Assembly: GCA_016187105.1 (NCBI GenBank)
Contig: JACPKK010000050.1
Location: 1 to 6,238, forward strand
Source: Candidatus Curtissbacteria bacterium
GTDB taxonomy: Bacteria > Patescibacteriota > Microgenomatia > Curtissbacterales > GWA2-41-24
DNA length: 6,238 nucleotides
Direction: 5' to 3'
The first letter of the stretch is position 1, and each line of letters opens with the position of its first letter. Below are positions 1 through 5,577 of this stretch, one piece after another. Under the pieces are notes generated by a model, which saw only the letters and a list, made by a program, of their open reading frames with translations, searched no databases and was not told where the DNA came from. The translations under genes were made by a program, and so were the position numbers.

Positions 1-124
1 AACCTACTTTTCACCATTAGCAGTCTTTTCTTTAATCCGCCAAAAGTTTTCAGAGCAAACACATTGGAGAATAGATAGGCCGATAACTCTCTACTCTAAA
101 GCGCTGCATAGCAAAAAACCGTTA

Positions 125-246
125 GGCCCGCAGTCCCGAGCCCTGAGCTTGTCGAAGGGTCGAGGGACGAGGACCGCAAGACTCCTTCTATCTTTGAGGC
201 TTTAGTCCTAACGAAGTTAGGACGCAAGACTTGTTCTACAAGTCTT
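125..246 (+). repeat. Four-hairpin tandem repeat element, copy 1
   Basis: Four consecutive inverted repeats are separated by exactly two bases: GC at 176-177, TA at 203-204 and GC at 224-225. Hairpin 1 (125-175) is long and irregular, with GTCCC at 133-137 facing GGGAC at 164-168. Inside it is the 19-base word CCCTGAGCTTGTCGAAGGG (141-159), which I recall as a common dispersed bacterial repeat. Hairpin 2 (178-202) has seven-base arms with one mismatch. Hairpin 3 (205-223) is GTCCTAAC, a GAA loop, then GTTAGGAC. Hairpin 4 (226-246) has perfect nine-base arms around TCT. The element has the same linker plan as the copy at 6023-6087. Hairpin 4 is followed by an AT-rich stretch ending in five T's at 253-257, so on the plus strand it could also stop transcription weakly. 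Confidence 0.75.
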
Positions 247-464
247 ATAATAATTATTTTTCACGCTTTCAGACTCGTCTCTTTTCACGAGATGTATCAA
301 ACTATATCATCACAAGGGCTGGCAAATCATTCACCCACTCTCCTACTCCTCCACTTTTAAAAGAATTTTTTGAAGCTAATGCGTGGCTAAAAAATGAAAA
401 TTTAGAATTAAAAATTGAAAATTATCACCAATTCGATACTCCCCCTATAAAAACTATAGGATAA
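231..464 (+). CDS. Doubtful short reading frame, perhaps a gene remnant
   Basis: This is a 77-residue frame starting at TTG inside hairpin 4 of the neighbouring array, with no Shine-Dalgarno sequence. The middle part (about residues 12-52) has a protein-like composition, but I do not recognise it. The end (about residues 53-64) is encoded by an AT-rich low-complexity repeat of AAAATTTAGAATT type, as often seen in Patescibacteria gaps. The stop codon at 462-464 lies in the terminator-like hairpin. It may be the broken tail of a gene, since the frame is open back to position 198, or chance. Its start has no support. Confidence 0.2.
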   Translation: MFYKSYNNYFSRFQTRLFSRDVSNYIITRAGKSFTHSPTPPLLKEFFEANAWLKNENLELKIENYHQFDTPPIKTIG

Positions 465-485
465 CTTCGCTGCGCTTGTTATCCT
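444..485 (-). terminator. Likely terminator or attenuator hairpin after the minus-strand gene cluster
   Basis: Two perfect inverted repeats overlap by three bases. One pairs AGGATAAC (458-465) with GTTATCCT (478-485) around a 12-base loop; the other pairs CCTATA (444-449) with TATAGG (455-460). On the minus strand the first hairpin is followed by TATAG and a run of five T's, as expected for a weak intrinsic terminator. It lies about 40 bases past the stop of the membrane-protein gene. The two stems compete for the shared AGG, so the element could also be a switchable structure. On the minus strand the loop contains the CGAAG word found in the window's other hairpins, so it may be a solitary, altered relative of those elements. 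Confidence 0.45.
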
Positions 486-523
486 GTGCTCCTCGTCCGC
501 CCGAATTTAGATTTTTGAGGGAC

Positions 524-1333
524 TCATCCGCCCCATCGCGTCGTCATCAAAATAACTATAAATACCGCCATCGCCACCCCCAAATGTTCCCAGACAATTC
601 TTGGCCTTAATTTGCCCCCAAAATCAAATTGCGCCAGGGCCAAAAGGACATACATGATAGTTGCCGTCGCCAAAGCTTGGTTAATCGGCGCAATCGGCCA
701 GAAGGAAAAGACCAGAGCAATCTGCACTGTCAGGTAGGTAAAAATAGCAGCGTAAGTCAAAACCCGCTTTGATATATAATCACTAAACTCATATGACCAC
801 AAGCCGACAAGGTACAGGGGCAAAACAATAGCCACAACTCCCGCTATCCCTAAATAGAAAGGCAGGTGCAAAGAAAAAAGTACGTTTGCCAGAAAAAACG
901 TCGATATCAGCGAAAAAAGCACGCCCACCGCATGGGCCGCGCGAAGCAGCGCAATCGTCCTTATTGCCGCCACGTTATAAATATTGGACGTCAGCATCAA
1001 AAGATAAACGGAAATTCCAAAAAGAACCGCAAACGGCAGCCGCGTCAGCCATCTCACCGGAAGCAGAAAGTAAAAAAGCGACGCTCCGGCCACAAAATAA
1101 ACCGGGAGAAGCAAAAGTAAAAAGTATTTAACCCCTGAAAGTTCTCCCCAAAGCGAAAACGCCGCCAGGAAAAGCGTCGCCAGGGCCAAAATGCCGATAA
1201 TTTGGAAACGTAAAGCTTCCGGCACTGTCTGGATCGTCACCAAAATCACCGTCAGAAAAAAAGACATCAGGATAAACTTCTGCCTTTTGGTAATTTCGTA
1301 CGAAGTTACTTTTTTGAAAAAGCTGCTGCCCAT
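524..1333 (-). CDS. Multi-pass membrane protein of unknown function
   Basis: The 269-residue protein is mostly hydrophobic, with about eight or nine predicted membrane segments (roughly residues 20-36, 42-61, 69-91, 100-118, 133-155, 158-178, 194-212, 218-236 and 249-266). The start is basic (KK at 7-8, KRQK at 16-19), which fits a cytoplasmic N-terminus. A polar stretch at residues 115-135 (TSNIYN, then RTIALLRAAHA) stands out and resembles proteins I have seen in Patescibacteria genomes, but I cannot assign a family or function. No catalytic or transport motif is visible. It begins 29 bases after the ruvC stop and is probably cotranscribed with ruvC. The ATG has no clear Shine-Dalgarno sequence. 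It is the last gene of the cluster before the terminator-like hairpin. Confidence 0.75.
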   Translation of the reverse strand: MGSSFFKKVTSYEITKRQKFILMSFFLTVILVTIQTVPEALRFQIIGILALATLFLAAFSLWGELSGVKYFLLLLLPVYFVAGASLFYFLLPVRWLTRLPFAVLFGISVYLLMLTSNIYNVAAIRTIALLRAAHAVGVLFSLISTFFLANVLFSLHLPFYLGIAGVVAIVLPLYLVGLWSYEFSDYISKRVLTYAAIFTYLTVQIALVFSFWPIAPINQALATATIMYVLLALAQFDFGGKLRPRIVWEHLGVAMAVFIVILMTTRWGG

Positions 1334-1362
1334 TTAAACGCTAAATGACCAAAGGCTAATGC

Positions 1363-1896
1363 TTAACGCTTTTTGGCGTTAGTCATTTGGCTTTTGTCGT
1401 TAGTCGTCCTAATCACATGGCAAATGGCTACTGCCAAGGCGTCCGCCGCATCGTCGATATAGCCGCTTTTTGGTCTTGCTAACTTTCTTTTACCCAGATA
1501 CTTCATCACTGATTTTTGGATTTGTTTTTTATCCGCCTTGCCGCTGCCGGTTAAAGTATGCTTAACCGAAAGCCCCTGATACTCAAAAATTGGAATCCCA
1601 TAGCCGGCAGCAGTCGAAAGCACTACGCCTCTCGCCTGCCCGACTGTCATTGCCGTTCTCGAGTTTATTCCAAAGAACAATTGCTCTATCGCAATACAAT
1701 CAGGGTTATGTTGTCTAAGCAGTCTTTTTAAGTCCTTTTGAATACTGAAAAGCCTCAACGGCATCGCCTGCTCTTTTGGGGTAACTATGCAATCATAGTC
1801 TATAAGAATTAACCCGTTATGCTTGGACTTTTTGTCCTTTTTAATTACCCCATAGCCAGTAGTTGCCGTACCTGGATCAATCCCAAAAATTATCAT
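1363..1896 (-). CDS. ruvC: RuvC Holliday junction resolvase
   Basis: RuvC is the endonuclease that resolves Holliday junctions with RuvA and RuvB during recombination and replication-fork repair. The 177-residue protein has the full fold. The N-terminal strand reads MIIFGIDPGTATTGYG with catalytic D7. A second acidic residue, E71, lies in IAIEQLFFG. The C-terminal pair D149 and D152 lies in DDAADALAVAICH. All four acidic residues expected from E. coli RuvC (D7, E66, D138, D141) are present. After about residue 163 the tail (TTNDKSQMTNAKKR) is encoded by short repeats with ACTAACG and CAAATG words and looks like an added, non-functional extension. The stop codon lies in a small hairpin, TAACGC (1364-1369) with GCGTTA (1376-1381). 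ruvA and ruvB are not in the window. The ATG follows AT-rich repeat DNA with no clear Shine-Dalgarno sequence. Confidence 0.95.
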   Translation of the reverse strand: MIIFGIDPGTATTGYGVIKKDKKSKHNGLILIDYDCIVTPKEQAMPLRLFSIQKDLKRLLRQHNPDCIAIEQLFFGINSRTAMTVGQARGVVLSTAAGYGIPIFEYQGLSVKHTLTGSGKADKKQIQKSVMKYLGKRKLARPKSGYIDDAADALAVAICHVIRTTNDKSQMTNAKKR

Positions 1897-1901
1897 AGAT
1901 T

Positions 1902-1970
1902 AAATTTCTAATTTCAAATTTATAATTTCCAATTTCCAAATTATTTGATATTTGAAATTTGAAATTTGAT
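1902..1970. repeat. AT-rich inverted repeat between ruvC and the lyase gene
   Basis: This gap is almost entirely A and T, built from units such as AATTTCAAATTT and TTTGAAATTTGA. A perfect 12-base arm at 1910-1921 pairs with 1955-1966, and pairing continues with mismatches on both sides. It resembles the low-complexity repeats common in Patescibacteria gaps. It could form a cruciform or RNA hairpin between the two genes, but it has no GC-rich stem, so strong termination is unlikely. Confidence 0.6.
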
Positions 1971-1978
1971 ATTGGTAT

Positions 1979-2716
1979 CTATTCCCGCGGAGCGGGACCA
2001 TCATATTCTACGTCTTCTTCCGAAAGTCTCCTTACGGGCTTTTCCCTTGTTGCTTCCTCAACTACATGCGCTACCAGCCCGGGAGTCCTGGCAATTATAA
2101 AAATGCCCTTGCCGACTTTGCTGTCAAAACCCATTTCCAAAAGCAGTGCCGCAATTATCCCGTCAACGTTTAAAGGCAGCTTCTTTTCAGCCTTAGCAAA
2201 CTCATCTTCGACGCTTTGCGCAAGTTTTACATACTTCCCGTCAAATCCAAATTCGCGGGCCAGTTCAACCAGCCTTTTGGTCCTCGGATCTTTGTCGTAG
2301 AGCTTGTGGCCAAAGCCCGCCACCCGCTTATCTTGAGCCTTGAAATCGGCAATCAGCGCCTCTGGGCCCCTTTCTAGATATGCCTTGAAGTTTTCCATTG
2401 CCGCCTCAATCGCCCCGCCGTGATACTCGCCAAACGCCAGAATTCCCCCCGCTACCGCCGCCTGCACCGGACTGCCGCCGGAATAAATGTTCCTGGCCGC
2501 CACAACCGACGCCGGTTCCACGCCGTGATCAATAGAAATAGTCAGGATCGCGTCCAGCATCTTCTCCGACTTCTCATCCGGAAGTCCACCCTTGAGAATT
2601 AAGTAGATTGTCGAAGCAAAAGAATTTTTCCCGGCAAGCTTTGTCAGGTCATAACCTCTCACATACGGCTTCCCCTCTTTATGAGTAGTTATTGCAGTTC
2701 GATATGCCTTCACCAT
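1979..2716 (-). CDS. ccl: Citryl-CoA lyase (citrate synthase-like domain of ATP-citrate lyase)
   Basis: This enzyme splits citryl-CoA into acetyl-CoA and oxaloacetate, the second half of the ATP-citrate lyase reaction. The 245-residue protein is the short citrate synthase-like form, about the size of the C-terminal lyase domain of human ACLY and much shorter than a usual citrate synthase (about 370-430 residues). Active-site residues are in place: H64 in SIDHG, H137 in GFGHK, D185 in LNVDG and R210 in FIIARTPG. The N-terminus (YVRGYDLTKLAG at 18-29) is typical and supports this ATG. The sequence around LNVDG follows the ACLY lyase domain closely. The gene lies downstream of both citryl-CoA synthetase genes, with a TrpR-like gene between. 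A -10-like TATACT stands six bases before the ATG and no Shine-Dalgarno sequence is seen. A small citrate synthase is the alternative, but the partners argue for the lyase. Confidence 0.85.
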   Translation of the reverse strand: MVKAYRTAITTHKEGKPYVRGYDLTKLAGKNSFASTIYLILKGGLPDEKSEKMLDAILTISIDHGVEPASVVAARNIYSGGSPVQAAVAGGILAFGEYHGGAIEAAMENFKAYLERGPEALIADFKAQDKRVAGFGHKLYDKDPRTKRLVELAREFGFDGKYVKLAQSVEDEFAKAEKKLPLNVDGIIAALLLEMGFDSKVGKGIFIIARTPGLVAHVVEEATREKPVRRLSEEDVEYDGPAPRE

Positions 2717-2722
2717 ACTAGT

Positions 2723-2728
2723 AGTATA
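2723..2728 (-). promoter_or_regulatory. Candidate -10 box of the lyase gene, six bases before the ATG
   Basis: TATACT on the minus strand matches the TATAAT consensus at five of six positions and is followed by six bases (ACTAGT) and the ATG. A transcript from here would have almost no leader, which fits the missing Shine-Dalgarno sequence. No good -35 box is visible at the right distance. The divergent GNAT gene shows the same arrangement. Confidence 0.35.
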
Positions 2729-2786
2729 CCTGATAATGTATTATTCCGACCATAGAAGCATAAACAAGTTCAAGCAACTTCCTTTT

Positions 2787-2812
2787 GTGTCAGCGATTTA
2801 AATCACTAAATC
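2787..2812. promoter_or_regulatory. Candidate TrpR-like operator upstream of the lyase gene
   Basis: The palindromic core GATTTAAATC (2795-2804) sits in a 26-base stretch identical at 21 positions to the site at 3252-3277. The half-site AAATCACT (2800-2807) is directly repeated at 2808-2815, giving an extra half-site. The element lies at the stop codon of the TrpR-like gene and about 70 bases before the lyase ATG, where it could control lyase transcription. The function is inferred from position, symmetry and the second copy. Confidence 0.55.
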
Positions 2813-3248
2813 ACTTCATTCTTGCTTTCCTTCCTCTTACTAACACTTCTAGCTCCTCATCACTTTTAAACATTCTCTTCCCGCCACCAGTTAACCTCAA
2901 AAGCGAAAGTTCCATATCGTGCCAAAACTTCTCCCACTCCTCTACTTGCTCTAACTTTCTAATGAAAAGCTTCCAACCATCATGCTCCATTTTCAAAGAA
3001 ACTTTTAAAATAGTCGCTGTTGAAACTTTCAAAATGTCGCGTATTGAGCGATATTCATAACCTTTCGACAAAAGCACTGCAATCGAAACTCTTTTGGCAA
3101 AGTTGATTCTTTCTGTTTTAGAGAAAAAGTCTGAAAAGAACATCCCCACTTCTTCTTTTTTGGTCAATTTGGCAACCACAGTCCAAAAAGAATCAAAGAC
3201 TGTGGCTTCTATTTCGTCTTTGATCTGCTTTTTAGAAACCTGACTCAT
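2811..3248 (-). CDS. TrpR/YerC-family transcriptional regulator
   Basis: This 145-residue protein is a likely DNA-binding repressor of the TrpR superfamily, in the YerC/YecD style. The helical core spans about residues 34-88: FFSDFFSKTERINFAKRV, then a helix-turn-helix at about 61-84 (SKGYEYRSIRDILKVSTATI). The sequence aligns with the E. coli TrpR region ATITRGSN, but here TRGSN is replaced by LKVSL, so a tryptophan response should not be assumed. The charged C-terminal tail after about residue 100 is longer than in TrpR. The gene lies between the synthetase alpha gene and the lyase gene. It has its own promoter-like sequence and a GGTGA Shine-Dalgarno sequence that overlaps a palindrome, which suggests self-repression. 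A second copy of that palindrome follows its stop codon. The target genes and ligand are unknown; citrate metabolism is a guess from context. Confidence 0.85.
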   Translation of the reverse strand: MSQVSKKQIKDEIEATVFDSFWTVVAKLTKKEEVGMFFSDFFSKTERINFAKRVSIAVLLSKGYEYRSIRDILKVSTATILKVSLKMEHDGWKLFIRKLEQVEEWEKFWHDMELSLLRLTGGGKRMFKSDEELEVLVRGRKARMK

Positions 3249-3251
3249 TTT

Positions 3252-3277
3252 GTATCACCGATTTAAATCGCTAATAC
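3252..3277. promoter_or_regulatory. Candidate operator covering the start of the TrpR-like gene
   Basis: This imperfect 26-base palindrome pairs at 11 of 13 positions, with the perfect core CGATTTAAATCG (3259-3270). It begins immediately after the -10-like box and includes the GGTGA ribosome binding site of the regulator gene. A bound repressor would cover the transcription start. The close copy at 2787-2812 makes a protein-binding site more likely than a chance palindrome. The RNA could also fold and hide the ribosome binding site. Confidence 0.6.
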
Positions 3278-3306
3278 AAGTAGCATATATTCTATTGGGA
3301 TGTCAA
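3277..3306 (-). promoter_or_regulatory. Promoter of the TrpR-like gene
   Basis: A perfect TTGACA (-35) lies at 3301-3306 on the minus strand. After 18 bases comes TACTTG (3277-3282), preceded by TGC as in an extended -10. The -10 hexamer is poor, but the TG extension and ideal -35 compensate. It lies in the 82-base gap after the alpha subunit gene and just ahead of the palindromic operator, so the regulator can be expressed independently of the synthetase genes. Confidence 0.5.
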
Positions 3307-3330
3307 TTAGGAAGTAGAGGTAAAATAAAA

Positions 3331-4221
3331 TCAGATTGCTTTTTTAATCAGCATTGGTATGTCTTCAAAATTTTCGGCAACAATCGCCCCCGCTTCGCGA
3401 AGCGCGCGGATCTTCTCCTCCATATTGGCTTCCAGCCCCACAATTGCCCCGGCATGCCCAAGCGCCGTATCCTTCGGCAGACTTTCGGCGAATTTTCCGG
3501 CCAAAAAAACAATAAACGGCTTGGTGAATTTACCTTCTTTGATAAGTTTTGCCGCTTCAATTTCGCTGGATCCGCCAACTTCGCCAAAAGCCACAACCAC
3601 TTTTGTCGCTTGGTCTTCTTCAAATTCCAAAAGCAAATCGCTAAAGCTTGTCCCTGTCAAAAGGTCTCCGCCAACACCCACAACTGTCGACTGCCCAAAA
3701 CCGCCCCTTGTGATAAGCATGGCAAGCTCACTGCACATTCCCCCCGATTTGGAAATAACGCCAACCTGCCCTTTACTAAAAACCGCACTGGGGTTTGGCC
3801 CGCCGATCGAGCCGATTTTAGCTTCCCCCGGTGAAATGGCGCCCACCGACGCCGGGCCTAGCACTCTGACTCCGGATTTCTGCGCTTTGGAAAGAACCTG
3901 GGCTACATCCAAAACCGGCATCTTCTCGACAAAAATATGCACCAAGGGAATTTTGGCCTCGATTGCCTCCATCGCCGCCCCGCGCGCCAGAAGCGGCGGC
4001 ACATAAACCATTGAGGCGTCGCAAGGTCCAACCTGCTCAAGGGCCTCCATTACTGTATTAAAAACCGGCACCGTGTCCACTTCTTCCCCGCCTTTGCCCG
4101 GCGTCACCCCGGCAACCAATTTAGTTCCATAGTCCAGGAGCTCCCCGGCCGCCTGCGTCCCGGATTTGCCGGTAATTCCCTGGATTAAAACTCTGGTTTG
4201 TTTATTTATCAAAATTGCCAT
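3331..4221 (-). CDS. ccsB: Citryl-CoA synthetase alpha-type subunit (ATP-citrate lyase part)
   Basis: This is the CoA-binding, phosphohistidine subunit that works with the beta-type subunit to make citryl-CoA from citrate, CoA and ATP. The 296-residue protein is close in length to succinyl-CoA synthetase alpha (SucD). The CoA-binding start reads VLIQGITGKSGTQ (11-23), and the phosphorylated histidine is H256 in GHAGAIV. Several motifs match ACLY rather than SucD: GPASVGAISPGEAKIGSIGG (122-141) against GPATVGGIKPG and KIGNTGG in human ACLY, and SKSGGMCSEL (157-166) where SucD has SRSGTLTYE. Symbol ccsB follows the Hydrogenobacter naming for the small subunit. An AGGAA ribosome binding site (4225-4229) precedes the ATG. 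The beta subunit ends 74 bases upstream, across a repeat. Automatic annotation as succinyl-CoA ligase would be the likely mistake. Confidence 0.88.
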   Translation of the reverse strand: MAILINKQTRVLIQGITGKSGTQAAGELLDYGTKLVAGVTPGKGGEEVDTVPVFNTVMEALEQVGPCDASMVYVPPLLARGAAMEAIEAKIPLVHIFVEKMPVLDVAQVLSKAQKSGVRVLGPASVGAISPGEAKIGSIGGPNPSAVFSKGQVGVISKSGGMCSELAMLITRGGFGQSTVVGVGGDLLTGTSFSDLLLEFEEDQATKVVVAFGEVGGSSEIEAAKLIKEGKFTKPFIVFLAGKFAESLPKDTALGHAGAIVGLEANMEEKIRALREAGAIVAENFEDIPMLIKKAI

Positions 4222-4230
4222 TTATTCCTA

Positions 4231-4293
4231 TTGTTAAATTGTTCAATTGCTCAATTGTTCTATAACAATGAAACAATGTAGCAATGAAACAAT
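4231..4293. repeat. Short repeat cluster between the two synthetase genes
   Basis: The 74-base gap is made of CAATTG and CAATG units. CAATGAAACAAT occurs twice, at 4266-4277 and 4282-4293. ATTGTT (4254-4259) pairs with AACAAT (4264-4269) around CTAT. Outer arms at 4238-4251 and 4280-4293 pair at 12 of 14 positions, so the whole gap can fold into one long hairpin. There is no T-run, so it more likely affects mRNA stability or is a neutral repeat than a terminator between two subunits needed together. Confidence 0.6.
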
Positions 4294-4295
4294 CT

Positions 4296-5516
4296 TCATC
4301 TTTTGCCACTCTTTCCGTCTATTTTTAAACCAGCCTTATATTTCTCCGATAACTCCACCATCTCCCTCGCCGCTACCGAAATCGGCGTTTCCGCGCCAAA
4401 TAAGTGGATATCAAATCCCTCTTTTCTAGCCGCGTTTTTAAGCATTTTATATGCTTCTTCCTGCCTCGGCCCGCCGCGCCGCACAACAATCGGGTATTTC
4501 ACCTTAGGCCTTATGCTCCTTAACCCATCCACAAAACCCCCAAGCGTTTCAAAAATATCGGTAAAATTGGCAACAGCGCCGGCGACCAGACAGCCCGAGA
4601 GCCCTTCCCTGCTAAGCGCGATCCGGGTTAGCTTCTCTACCTTTTCCCTCGATGGATTGCCCGAATACTCGGTGTAATTCGCACTCTTCCCACCTGCTGC
4701 CAAAACTGCGTCCATTACCAGTAAACTTGCTCCTCCTCCAGAAGCCATAATCGCAATGTCGCCGTCAAGGTCAATAAAGGCCGAACCTGCAGAACCACGG
4801 TAATCCCCTTCGTCAATTTTCTTTGCCATGATCTCCCGTTGACTCGGCTCGGCCGAAATCGCACCTTTTGGGAGAAAATCAAAATCTTCGTGGCGAATAA
4901 ACCCGTTATCATCCAGAATCACTTTAGCGTCAAGCGCCAAAAATCCGTTTTTTGTTTTGGCAAGGGGGTTAATCTCCAAAAGCCGGCAGTCGTTTTTACT
5001 AAACGCTTCCCAAAGCTTTTGGACAAATTCAAAAGGAACCGCAAATTTCCTAAAATCGCCTTTAGCCGGACCGTTTTGGGGATCGATATAAATCTTGACA
5101 ACGCTCTCGGGGTTCTGGCGCGCTGCCTCCTCAATCTCCACTCCGCCCGCATCCGAAAACAAAAGATACGGCTTTCGCGCTGCTGTGTCGTAAGTAATGG
5201 CAATGTAGTACTGGGCCTCAAAATCGATCTTTTGAGCCAAAAGAATATATTTTACTTTTTCGCCGCGGGCCGCAGGAAACTCTTTTCCTAAAAAATCCTT
5301 GGCAAATTGCCAAAGATGGGTCTCGCGGGAACAAACTTTCACTCCCCCCGCTTTGCCCCGCCCGCCGGAAAGAACCTGCACTTTGGCAACAAGAGGCAGT
5401 TTAAATTTCGCCCGAGCCGCGCGTACCTGCGCCAGCGTCTCACAGACAATAAAAAACGGGCTCTCAATCCCGGCAGAGGCAAGAACTTTATGCCCCTCAA
5501 ATTCATACAATTTCAT
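4296..5516 (-). CDS. ccsA: Citryl-CoA synthetase beta-type subunit (ATP-grasp and citrate-binding part of ATP-citrate lyase)
   Basis: This subunit binds ATP and citrate in citryl-CoA synthesis. The 406-residue protein has an N-terminal ATP-grasp domain (KVQVLSGGRGKAGGV at 45-59, LEINPL at 180-185, LDAK at 195-198) followed by a citrate domain. The second half matches ACLY: ANYTEYSGNP at 279-288 (human ANYGEYSGAP), GAVANFTD at 313-320 (human GSIANFTN) and VVRRGGP at 344-350 (human FVRRGGP). In the human enzyme the NFT segment and the arginine of RRGGP contact citrate. SucC has NIFGGI and VVRLEG there instead, so succinyl-CoA synthetase is unlikely. I chose the ATG at 5516 because the protein family begins there (MKLYEFEGHKVL). 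A longer TTG form from 5570 adds 18 residues of no known match and would cover the promoter. An AGGA lies just before the ATG. It is the first gene of the minus-strand cluster. Confidence 0.88.
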   Translation of the reverse strand: MKLYEFEGHKVLASAGIESPFFIVCETLAQVRAARAKFKLPLVAKVQVLSGGRGKAGGVKVCSRETHLWQFAKDFLGKEFPAARGEKVKYILLAQKIDFEAQYYIAITYDTAARKPYLLFSDAGGVEIEEAARQNPESVVKIYIDPQNGPAKGDFRKFAVPFEFVQKLWEAFSKNDCRLLEINPLAKTKNGFLALDAKVILDDNGFIRHEDFDFLPKGAISAEPSQREIMAKKIDEGDYRGSAGSAFIDLDGDIAIMASGGGASLLVMDAVLAAGGKSANYTEYSGNPSREKVEKLTRIALSREGLSGCLVAGAVANFTDIFETLGGFVDGLRSIRPKVKYPIVVRRGGPRQEEAYKMLKNAARKEGFDIHLFGAETPISVAAREMVELSEKYKAGLKIDGKSGKR

Positions 5517-5527
5517 TTCCTGGCTAA

Positions 5528-5536
5528 ATTTTAGCA
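5528..5536 (-). promoter_or_regulatory. Extended -10 promoter element for the citryl-CoA synthetase genes
   Basis: TGCTAAAAT on the minus strand is a TG-N-TATAAT-type extended -10 with five of six hexamer matches. It ends 11 bases before the beta subunit ATG, so the leader would be only a few bases. No strong -35 is seen at the usual distance. It lies in the 61-base divergent gap shared with the GNAT gene. Confidence 0.45.
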
Positions 5537-5565
5537 CAAAAGTGGCCTCTTGTGACCAAATTAAG

Positions 5566-5571
5566 TACAAT
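5566..5571 (+). promoter_or_regulatory. Candidate -10 box of the GNAT gene, six bases before the ATG
   Basis: TACAAT matches TATAAT at five of six positions and is separated from the ATG by TTACTT. No Shine-Dalgarno sequence precedes the ATG, so the transcript may be leaderless. No convincing -35 is visible. The spacing is the same as for the TATACT box of the lyase gene. Confidence 0.35.
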
Positions 5572-5577
5572 TACTTT

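Larger units (their letters stand above)
1..523. other. Left intergenic region with hairpin repeats and no recognised gene
   Basis: I recognise no conserved gene here. From the window edge, plus frame 2 is open from position 2 to a TAG at 203-205 and plus frame 1 is open to a TAG at 76-78. Either could be the tail of a gene that begins outside the window, but neither translation is familiar, and the frame 2 product runs straight through hairpin-repeat DNA after about position 120. The region contains a four-hairpin array (125-246), a doubtful 77-residue frame (231-464) and a terminator-like double hairpin (444-485). The nine-base word GGACGAGGA occurs at 165-173 and again in inverted orientation at 490-498, so the segment between them may be a unit. 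That is only a suggestion. Confidence 0.6.

Noticed and set aside
125..246. CRISPR array
   Set aside because: The units are not direct repeats of constant sequence with spacers; they are inverted repeats with two-base linkers, and no cas gene is present.
866..1131. Plus-strand open frames opposite the membrane protein
   Set aside because: They are lysine- and arginine-rich antisense shadows of a hydrophobic gene.
2715..2727. Small palindrome with ACTAGT at the lyase start codon, like half of the E. coli trp operator
   Set aside because: Too short to stand out, and the better supported operator is the duplicated GATTTAAATC palindrome.
3391..3404. Perfect 14-base palindrome CGCTTCGCGAAGCG
   Set aside because: It lies inside the alpha subunit gene at well-formed Ala-Leu-Arg-Glu-Ala codons, has none of the linkers of the hairpin element, and is probably chance from GC-rich codons.
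3331..5516. Reading the two large genes as succinyl-CoA synthetase (sucC and sucD)
   Set aside because: The diagnostic loops follow ATP-citrate lyase (NFT, RRGGP, SGGM) rather than SucC/SucD, and a citryl-CoA lyase gene lies in the same cluster.
5517..5570. Longer beta subunit from a TTG start at 5570
   Set aside because: The added 18 residues match nothing in the family and would cover the divergent promoter region; the ATG at 5516 begins at the conserved N-terminus.
5299..5577. N-terminal extension of the GNAT protein
   Set aside because: The open frame is antisense to the synthetase gene; the GNAT domain starts at the ATG at 5578.
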